64,000 nucleotides of DNA. Origin: Metaphire vulgaris (lineage: Eukaryota; Annelida; Clitellata; Crassiclitellata; Megascolecidae). This document shows, piece after piece, positions 55,421 through 64,000 of the stretch (position 1 is the stretch's first letter; every line of letters starts with the position of its first letter). The position numbers and the translations under genes are program-made. The notes under the pieces are model-generated. The model saw only the letters and a program-made list of their open reading frames with translations. It was not told where the DNA came from and searched no databases. The DNA is taken from assembly GCA_018105865.1 (NCBI GenBank), contig CM030852.1, positions 11,903,245 through 11,967,244 on the forward strand. The letters run 5' to 3'.

Positions 55421-55612
55421 TAGCGTCGCCTGGAATTTTGGATTGGGCAAAATGGGGCTGGCGTGTCATATTACTTACCCCACCCCACCAACACCCACAC
55501 ACCTCCACAAAAAACTTTCTAATCGGATTTGCGTGAATCTGGTAGGTGGTCTGGGGGCAGGTTGGGGGGCCAGTACTCCCATTTGCCCCCCCCCCCCGTG
55601 GCGACGCTATGC
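55421..55612. mobile_element. hAT-like MITE, imperfect flanks
   Basis: Ends CAGTAGCGTCGCCTGG and GTGGCGACGCTATG. Flanks CCCTTGAC and CCCTGACT resemble each other with one indel. Confidence 0.6.
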
Positions 55613-55792
55613 CCTGACTGCTTTGCCCAGGGACCCGGAATTTCTCTCAGCGGGCCTGATCGTATCCACAACCAAAAATACCAAACTGAATTTCCAATCG
55701 AGTTGAACTCTTCGAGTCCAATTGTCCAAATGTCGCTGCTGCTTTTCGCCTCGCAGTGGATGTCGACTATTGAACACGTCTATTCTTGCAAG

Positions 55793-58513
55793 CAGAGTTG
55801 TCCATGGGTCGGTTTTCTCAACCCAAACCCAGTGATGGGCAACTAACTAAAAAATATTAGTTAAACTATAACTAAATTTCAACTAAAAATAAGTAGTTAA
55901 ACTTTTAGTTGCTAACTAACTTTCTAAAATAGTTAACTAAACTAAAAAAATTAGTTAAACTTTTTGCAACTAATTTTACAACTATTTTTCATGTATCAAA
56001 TATGTGTTCATGAAAACAATTCAAAACATAGACGATGCTGGCAGCATCAACACGTCAGTCAGTGAACCATTGAATTAATTAAACATTGATTGTCTATTTA
56101 AGTCTTAGTCTAGACTGCAGGAACACAAGTTTGTCAAGAGTCTCATCGCTTTACTTTTGGTCGGCAAAAGCGGCACGTGGCACTGAAATTTTTGCAGTCA
56201 TTATGAGCTTGGTTTGAGTCCTTTACCTTCAATTTGACTTCTTCGCAACACATGTTTACTAATTCATTTTCACTTTTCCGTTGCTAGAAAACGCTACTGA
56301 TGTAATTCAATATTGTATATAATTCCAACTAAAGATAAATGACTTCATATAAAAGCATTTTCCGCTAACCAACGAGATCAAAGATCGTAAGTAAATTAAA
56401 ATACACTGGTCTCTGACCAAGATCAGTGATATATGGTGTTATCGTTGTCAACTGTCAAAAAATTAATGCAGAACAATAGATAAAAAGGTACTGTAATTTC
56501 GGATCACCAACTAAAATTTTTAGTTAAACTATTTAGTTATTAACTAAATTTTTTTAGTTAAACTATCATTTTAACTAAACTATTTATATTTAATTAAACT
56601 TTGAATCTAACTAAAAATAAGTAGTTAAACTTTTTAGTTAGCAACTAATTAGTTAACTAGTCCGCCCATCACTGCCCAAACCCAACCCAACCCACCAAAT
56701 TTCCAAACCCAACCCAACCCAACCCAAACAGAATTCATGTTTTCTGACCCAAACCCAACCCAACCCATCCATACAAAAAGTGAAAGTTGAAGACTCGGCG
56801 TTGCTCATCACTTGGCGTTGCGTTGATTTTCTAATTCTGGCTCTGGCTTAAGAACTTTTGAAGACAAACTGTCCGAAAAAATTTTTAATAGACTTACGAA
56901 ATTTACGATTTGCGAGAGGCGCAGAGACGGGAGGTTTTTCGCTACCCCGGTTCTCCACCAAATGTAGTAGACCAGATATTGGGTCTGGCCTACTACTGGG
57001 GAACTAGCTGAGACTAAATCATTGTAGATAGTTAAACAGCCTGAACTAGCTCACGGTACGGATCTCTCTAGATGTTATTAGAGTTCAGTGTCCCAGAAGA
57101 CTCCAGAGAACCCCGAGAGAACCGTTGAGAGAACTTTCCGTTGCCCTAGTGCAGTGCCCTTTTATTAACATTAGCAACCAATAACAAAAAATCTGCATAG
57201 TCCAAGCTCAACCCATCCACATGCTCTAATATATGACAGACATCAGGCCTTTTCAATTAAGAGTGACTAGTACTGACTATAAGCATTATGCTAACAATGA
57301 TCCCCTAGTCCAAAGAGAGGTGAATGATGATTATTACAAATGTTACTATTAAGGTCCACCCCTGGTATTTATAACTAATGGACTTTGGTATTCACTACAG
57401 TACAATCGCAATTTTAAAAACATACATACATTCAAGCACTAAATAGTTATTTGCTTATTTCGAGTTGTTATTGGCTACACACCGGAAATTCATCATTCTC
57501 ATAATTGAGAAACAATGATTGTATTAATGCCAGCGTCGCCGTGATGTGATGCATTTAATTCAATGTATGTAAGTATGTATTCGAAACAACTTCCATAGTG
57601 CCGTAACATAGACTGGTCAAAGAAGCACATTGCGTCGGCAGCCATGGGGAGTTTTATCCCCCCAAACCGCGTCAGAAAGTTTAAAATAGATGGAAGCACA
57701 TTAACAAAATTTTTCGTCGGTAGCCAGGGGTAACCCCCTCCCTCTTGGCTACGCTGCTGGACATCGATTCGCTTGATCAGTTTTTACAGACAAGAAGAAT
57801 AGTTCACTGTTATAAGACTGGATGGAACACAATTATAGTTACTGAGAACACACACACAGACACACACAGACAGACAGACACACAGCTCTAAAAGGAAGAA
57901 AGCAAGGACAAATATCATGAAGAAAATCTATAATTATATAGTAGAGATAAGGCATCCAACCTGTCTTTTGCATAGTTGTTCTGATGGAATTTCGACAGAA
58001 CAAAGCGACTGATTAATAAATTTATTAAACTAGATCGCAAAATATTTAACTGAGAAACATAACAGGTAAAACTGTTGTGCCTCTTCCCTCATGGAGCCCT
58101 AAGCACGTGCTTAGTTTGCTTAATGATTAATCCAGCCCTGCTATTGTCAACTGGCCGTGGTCTGTTTATAAAAGGAATGCGTTAAAACAAGTCAACAACA
58201 GCCGTTCACATGATTTGATCTATCTGAATAGCTATTGACAACTGTTTACAGACTTCTGAATGCACTGCCTACGATGGAATGTAGGCTAACGTATATGGCG
58301 CCATTTTTAATGACATAATACAAGAATCTAATACTTTGTCAACGCAGAAAACAGAAAACCTATATTTAACGTGGTTAACAGAATAACTGGTGCAGATTTA
58401 CAAAACCTAACCCAACCCAACCCATCAATTTTTAAAAATCTCGACCCAAACCCAACCCAATCCAACCCAACCCAACCCAACCCATGGGTTAACCCAACCC
58501 ATGGACAACTCTG
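55793..58513. mobile_element. 2.7-kb non-autonomous hAT element, TSD CTTGCAAG
   Basis: Ends CAGAGTTGTCCATGGGT and ACCCATGGACAACTCTG, 17-bp inverted. Exact duplication CTTGCAAG at 55785-55792 and 58514-58521. Subterminal CCCAACCCAACCC arrays at both ends. No transposase frame. Another hAT element is nested at 55830-56674. Confidence 0.92.
55830..56674. mobile_element. Nested hAT element, TSD CCCAAACC
   Basis: Ends CAGTGATGGGCAACTAACTA and GTCCGCCCATCACTG. CCCAAACC flanks both sides (55822-55829, 56675-56682). Subterminal AGTTAAACT/TTAGTT arrays on each side. Confidence 0.88.
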
Positions 58514-60105
58514 CTTGCAAGTGATAACACTGTTCTGCTCTGTTCTGTTTCATTTGTCACTGCCTATATATTAACTTTCCTTCCTAAATCTGCTCGAGTC
58601 ATCTTTAAAACTCATGATCGCGTTAAATATAGTGTGGTTGTCAGTGTATTCAAGACTTGCCTTCGGATTTATGAAGCATTGCAGACTTACCTCAGTATTT
58701 GAAATCCATGCGAAGTCGTTAAAAGCATTATTTTGCTCCTTTCCTTTCTAAGTATTCAGCAGTGAAATTGGTAATGGATCGTTCCTGGTGAAGATATAAA
58801 ACTGCGAAACTCTTTTCCAATGTTTTCAGATTTTCTGAGGAACTGACTGCCTTGAAATCTGGGCGCGATATAATTTTCTTCCATAGTCTGTCTCACTATT
58901 TCCATGTCTCACCGATTGCTTTAACCAACCTGCTCTGTTGCAGATGGATTTGATGTGAGATCCTTGAGTATTACCAAATCTGTCACTTAAAAGTACTTAT
59001 TATATTATTATTACTTTATCAATATCATTATTTCATCGATTTTCTCATTAGCAATTCCATTAAATTAGGCCTACATGGGTTTTAAGTTAATTTTGACACC
59101 GTCACTGTGCCACTTAAACCTCACCCAGTGAGCATGCAGAAATTCAGCAAATTGCCGGCATTTACAATTTTTTCGAATGATCTCGTCACACAATTACAAA
59201 ATTCAATTATTACAGAATTACGAATGTTTAATATTGTTCCTGCCTCATCTTGTAACATATTGTTGCAATTAAGTTAACGCCGACGTTAAATTAACGAAGC
59301 AGCACTCGCTTAATTAAGTTTTCTGATAGACACCGAAATGGTAGTTATCAAGGCAGAGGCACATGTGCCTTCTCGTGATTAGCATGTGATAGTTCAGTGG
59401 TGACCGAGTCAGCCCCTCCCAGACAGGCACATGTTTGACTGTATGTGTGGGGTAGGAATGACTGAGAGCAACGGCTGGCATTTCACCCATGGTCGCATGA
59501 CGCTGAACTTTGGACACACACACACACACACACACACAGACTCACGAACAGCCATATTATATGGCGCTCCAAATATCACACAACCTAAGCAAATTGACGC
59601 CATTTTAAAATGACGGATAGTTAAATTCAGTTCATAAAATATTTCTATTTCAGTTACAATTTCTATTTTTATTGGGTGATTTCGTTTCTATTCCAGTTAC
59701 CGTTCTTTAAAAATTCCTAATTTTAATTCTCGTTTTCGTTAACGGATTCCTTTCATTTCAGTTCTAATGTTCGATACCGTTCAGTAAAAATATCACTGGT
59801 ACATACATCCAGACACCGCGGCATAAGTATTAGCTTAGACCTTTGTGGTTCGTTGAAATGTTAGCTACTGGGAGAGAATGAGGTCGGCACAGACGCAGAA
59901 GAGTATCAAAAATACTAAAGCCCACATCCGTGAAGGCTATGGTAGGCCTATTTGATTGCCATGACTCTTACAACCAGGAAGTAAACACAAAGAGCTTGCC
60001 CACGACCAGTGTTCGAATTTTAAACAAAGGGTAAATGTGAAGACTTTTGAGAGTTCGAAGGAAAAGTACCAACATTTGTGACCATCGCTTAGGCTAACAT
60101 TTGGT
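58514..60105. other. Intergenic stretch without a gene
   Basis: No domain-bearing open frame. Contains a (CA)n run at 59515-59540 and unique AT-rich sequence. Confidence 0.6.
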
Positions 60106-60110
60106 GTAGC

Positions 60111-60352
60111 ATAGTATGCGCACCAGTAGTTTGCGCACCTGGGAGTTTGCGCACTAGGAATTTGCGCACCAGGGTTAGGGTAAGGGTTAGGGTTAGGTTT
60201 AGGGTTAGGTTTATGATTAGGGTGAGGGTTAGAGTTAGGTTGAGGGTTAACTTTAACCCTAACTCTAATCCTAACCCTGGTACGATCCTGGTGCGCAAAT
60301 TCCTAGTGCGCATACTCCCAGGTGCGCAAACTATTGGTGCGCATACTAATGT
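60111..60352. mobile_element. Palindromic element with telomere-like core
   Basis: Arms TAGTATGCGCACCAGTAGTT and inverse AACTATTGGTGCGCATACTA, with further TGCGCACC words. The core is degenerate TTAGGG repeats on the left (60172-60248) switching to AACCCT repeats on the right. Fold-back DNA element. Confidence 0.85.
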
Positions 60353-61264
60353 AGACCTAACATTTCTCTTTCCATGGACCTTGCAAATCGAAAACCGATG
60401 CGTACTTAAAAGCAACTGTAAATGCAATAAGCATGCCATAACTTAGTTACATATCCATAGGATTGTTAGAAATAAGTACAACGACTGGACGATCCTTGCT
60501 TAACTAAGTTAACGAACAATTACTTGAAATTACATTGCTGCAAGAGATTGAGAATCTATATAATATATTTCCAACAACCTCAAATTCGTTTCACGCAAAG
60601 TTTCTACTTTACATTAACACTGGAAGGTAGTAAGCCCCAGATTAGCTTCAATAGCGCAGGCTGAGTTATATATAGCATAGCTAATATTGCGTGCAGTATG
60701 ACCTTTCAAAAAAAGGTCTTATTCAAATGCCATACGAGTCGACAGACTGCATGCAGTTGCTTGTATTGACAAAGGCTTCTATTTTTAAAATTTCAGCTAA
60801 CGAAATAATTATTCTTCAGCTACATTTGTCTGCTTATCTGGTACATATGCACCCTCTGCTATCAACTGTCGCTCTGGCAGCATAAGCCATGCGATCGCTC
60901 AAACGCCTCTCGACGTCATCTCCTGCACAAGATTTCAATGTACGCCGTCCCATTGCACTCGTGGGTCACTTTGCCCGACTGGGCATCAACACTCAGGCAT
61001 ACAGTATGGCTCTCTCCTTTACACCTCAGCCCGTAACGGCGACGGCGACCTCCCAAAGGCTGAAAAACTTCCTGGAAGACGGCGGTACAAATTGGTACAG
61101 CAGATCGGAGACGGTTTCCCCCTCCACAGTCACCGATTAATGGGACATCACTATCGGTCGCTAACACTATACTCGTGGTGGGAGATTGGCGCCACAGACC
61201 TCTGCTATCCAGGCGAGGCGATGGTGATAATGATTATATTTGGCTGCATTTGAGTAAATCGGTT

Positions 61265-61346
<82 letters not shown>

Positions 61347-61690
61347 GACACTGTTCTTAATACAAGGTAATGCCAACAAAAGCGCTTTATAAATTTAGGA
61401 GATATTTACTTGGTTAGTTACTTGCAGAATGGCTTAAGACAGAAGTCAGAAATAGACAGGGGCACATGCTATCTTCATAGTAATCCTAGAAGTAACCTTT
61501 AAAATATCAACGGATGATCTAAACATTGGGCGAATTGTAATAGAGAAAATATACCTAACCTGAAATTTAACAGATGACGCAAGCCTACAGGCGGATAATG
61601 AAAGCTGACTGATTGGAGCAGTTTCGTGTCTAGCTATTGCCGCTAATTGGCTGAAAGAAAGCAACCATATCAATACCAAGAATCCATCAA
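60353..61690. other. Intergenic stretch, no confident gene
   Basis: An open frame on each strand at 60889-61167 (83 codons) has no recognisable domain and sits next to a microsatellite, so it may be a retroelement scrap. (ATT)n at 61262-61345. A LINE-like scrap (TTTCGTGTCTAGCTATTGCC) at 61560-61670. Confidence 0.5.
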
Positions 61691-62063
61691 ACTCTTGCTT
61701 GATGCATTCACTTCCGTTTCAACTTGGATGTTGTCTAAATTCTTCAAAGACAGAGTTCATACTTATCGGACTACCCACAAAAATCGCCAAGTTATCAGAC
61801 ACAATAATCAAATTCAATGACGGACCCTCGCCTAGCCACTCGTTCAAAACCTCTTTTGTTCATTCAAAATGGAATATTGCACCTGTCTCTACTTTAAAGT
61901 TCACAAAAACTAATAGCACGCCTTCAAGCAATACAAAATGCTTTGGCTAGAGCTGTCACGCGAACGTCAAAAGCTCACCACATCACTCCGGTCTTGAAAT
62001 CACTTCACTGGCTCAAAGTTCCAGAACGGATACATTTCAAGATTCTATGTCTGACCTACAACG
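61690..62063 (+). mobile_element. L2-like LINE fragment cut by duplication breakpoint
   Basis: Broken frames encode KTEFILIGLPTKIAKLSDTI, then LARAVTRTSKAHHITPVLKS and LHWLKVPERIHFKILCLTYN. It stops where the segmental duplication begins at 62064. Confidence 0.85.
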
Positions 62064-62335
62064 CCATATTCAGATGGTAATCAAGTCTAATTAAAAGAAA
62101 GAGAAAAGCTCCCAAGTGCGGGAGACATTCGCATTAATAATTAATCAACGGTCTTTAAAATACGGGCGATTGGCTAAAAGTAATTAAAACTTATTTCAAG
62201 TTTTCGCAGCAAACAGATGTGTGCCTTTCTTGCTCAAAGTCTTTTTTCCACTGGCGAATTCGATTCGAGCGTTTTGCGATAACGCATTTTATCTACTACA
62301 GTCGTTTAATCATTACGATTCCAACTAAAAACCAG
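62064..62335 (-). repeat. Segmental duplication, 3' flank of nucleotidyltransferase copy 3
   Basis: Nearly identical to 52509-52790, including the former coding end of copy 3, now cut off from it by the hAT insertion. Confidence 0.9.
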
Positions 62336-62733
62336 CAGTGATGTTAACAAGGACTGACCCCCCAAGGACGAGGATAAGGACAAGGACTGACCCCCCAAGG
62401 AGGAGGATAAGGACAAGGACTGACCCCCCCAAGGACGAGGATAAGGACAAGGACCGACCCTCCAAGGACGAGGACAAGGACGAGGACTTACCCTCAAGCA
62501 CAAGGACCACAAGGACTGACCCCCAAGGACAAGGATCAAGGACAAGGACCAACTTCTGTCAGACAAAAAAGTCAGAAAGGAAAAAACAAACAATTTTAAT
62601 TCGAATCACAAAATTAGAAAAGGAAAAAAAGAATGTTGTAAAACATAGTGTAGTCAACAGCAATGCTGCATTTCAAATGCGCCTTTGACTTTAGGCACCT
62701 AGCTATGTTACTGCGCTTAAGAAATTGTCAAGT

Positions 62734-62787
<54 letters not shown>

Positions 62788-63279
62788 GAACAAGTGTTTC
62801 CAGCAGCTGATCAGTCATGCACACACGGTGAGGTCTAATTATGAGACCACTTTGCGAAAACACTCGTTCACCTGGAGCCGACGTCGCTGGGCAACAAAGA
62901 ATTCTGCTAAAGAATCAACTCTTCAACTGGTATTATAAAGGAAACAATGACTAAACATTTTAGTTAGAGTAACTCAAAGCAAGTATGTAGCCTAAATATA
63001 AATCCACATACTACTCTTACCTTGGAACATAATTATCAGTACAATTGAAAACGGTATACAAGTAATTTGGTCCTTATAAGGACTTTTCAAGGACTAAGTT
63101 ACAAGGACCAGGACAAGAACCGATCTGCAAGGACGAGAATAAGGACGAGGACCGAACCCCCAAGGACGAGGATAAGGACGAGGACTGACTCCCCAAGGAC
63201 GAGGACAAGGACAAGGACTTCAAATTGGTCCTTAAGGAGTCCTTAAGGACAAGGACCAGGACAAGGATTAACATAACTG
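62336..63279. mobile_element. hAT MITE (CAGTGATGTTAA family) copy B, TSD AAAACCAG
   Basis: Ends CAGTGATGTTAACA and TTAACATAACTG. Exact duplication AAAACCAG at 62328-62335 and 63280-63287. Inside are CAAGGACGAGGATAAGGAC arrays at both ends and an AAT run at 62738-62785. It is absent at the matching place in the duplicate (near 52775). Confidence 0.97.
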
Positions 63280-64000
63280 AAAACCAGGTCAGACTCGAAA
63301 CTGATACGTGAGGCAGCATAAAGAAAAGAGGCTGAAAACTTTAGAAATTGTATCTCAGAGAACAAAGGATCGAGCGTTAAATCTTCCATTAGTCTAAGCT
63401 CCAGAGGATTGTCGATGTGAACGCCAAGTCTTCGTTGACATCGATATTTGATGTAATCCAGAAACTCTTCGGTACACAATCTTAAAACAACGTTGCGTTC
63501 GTCTCCATGAACACGGAACTCTGTTCCAAAGCGATGTCCTTGTGATATCTTTCGAAACAGAGATACAAATCCCAAAACCGTTTGAACGTGTTCGTCAAAT
63601 ATAGGAGACCATTCAGTAGTGATTATGAAGGGAAATGCCAAGAAATCCGCGATAGGTGCTTTCAATAGCGTCTCATTGAAACATCTACAATTCATCACCT
63701 CGACACACTGGTTCAGTGCGGCTTTGTAATCCATTAGGGTGGTGAATAGAAAGTTGGCTCTATAGGCAGCCGAAACGAAGAAGAAAGGCGCCGGAAAATA
63801 GTCATCGAAGTCTTTTGCAAACCTTGCTAAGATTATCTGAATTATGATAGATTGGCTGTCGCTTTGGACGTCTGATTTCATAACATTTTCAATACTCGAA
63901 CATAATGTAGGCTTCGAATTTTCTCCTCCCATCATATTTTCAACTAACGAAAACATCGTATTAGAGGACGAGACGGTTATATCCGTATTTCTAGAGAAAT
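63243..64000 (-). CDS. Mab-21/cGAS-like nucleotidyltransferase copy 3, 5' part outside window
   Basis: The C-terminal 250 or so residues of a close duplicate of copy 2 (ENMMGGENSKPTLCSSIENV, FAKDFDDYFPAPFFFVSAAY, TTEWSPIFDEHVQTVLGFVS, RRLGVHIDNPLELRLMEDLT). The frame is open to the window end. After ESDLVFS the native last five residues (RNRND in copy 2) are replaced by YVNPCPGPCP and a stop supplied by the inserted hAT element. The start and catalytic part cannot be seen here. Confidence 0.9.
   Translation of the reverse strand, partial: FSRNTDITVSSSNTMFSLVENMMGGENSKPTLCSSIENVMKSDVQSDSQSIIIQIILARFAKDFDDYFPAPFFFVSAAYRANFLFTTLMDYKAALNQCVEVMNCRCFNETLLKAPIADFLAFPFIITTEWSPIFDEHVQTVLGFVSLFRKISQGHRFGTEFRVHGDERNVVLRLCTEEFLDYIKYRCQRRLGVHIDNPLELRLMEDLTLDPLFSEIQFLKFSASFLYAASRISFESDLVFSYVNPCPGPCP

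Noticed and set aside
60172..60290. True telomere or chromosome fusion point
   Set aside because: The repeats are short, degenerate and enclosed by inverted arms of a mobile element.
60889..61167. 83-codon frames on both strands
   Set aside because: Mutually overlapping, no domain, next to a microsatellite; kept only as unidentified sequence.

Overview
The window is animal (metazoan) nuclear DNA: AT-rich, with many GT..AG introns, dense microsatellites and a heavy load of DNA transposons, LINEs and SINEs. The recurring TAGGCCTA-type words, the repeat spectrum and the immune-type domains (TIR, Mab-21/cGAS-like) suggest a marine invertebrate, perhaps a non-vertebrate deuterostome such as an echinoderm or hemichordate. 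That placement is inference. No bacterial-type operons, rRNA operon or CRISPR array is present.

Region 1 (757-33320, + strand) holds one large gene that can be read end to end: a TRPM (melastatin-type TRP) cation channel in 25 coding exons, about 1114 residues. It has the N-terminal melastatin homology regions, six membrane segments with pore, the TRP helix and a short C-terminal coiled coil. It lacks the ADP-ribose Nudix-like domain of TRPM2 and the alpha-kinase of TRPM6/7. Its introns hold many transposons, most of them short hAT-type elements with exact 8-bp target duplications.

Region 2 (33830-36600) is intergenic: a broken CR1-like LINE and a dispersed fold-back repeat.

Region 3 (36700-64000) is all minus strand and immune-like. 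Three paralogous Mab-21/cGAS-like nucleotidyltransferase genes lie here: a broken copy (36702-38782), an intact single-exon 693-residue copy (52755-54836) and a copy cut by the window end (63243-64000). Between the first two lies a TIR-domain gene (50191-43917): three TIR exons, a linker exon, and a terminal NHL-like beta-propeller exon. Two SAM-domain exons (42724-41967) just downstream have a splice phase that would also fit the TIR exons. The linker and propeller exons carry three one-base frame breaks, which are either assembly errors or decay.

The intact and third nucleotidyltransferase copies belong to a recent segmental duplication. In the third copy a hAT element has landed in the last codons and replaced the C-terminus. 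The broken first copy carries a central tract almost identical to the intact copy, which looks like gene conversion. How these genes work together is not shown by the sequence. A nucleotidyltransferase sensor next to a TIR effector is a recurring theme of innate immunity, and this is offered as a hypothesis.
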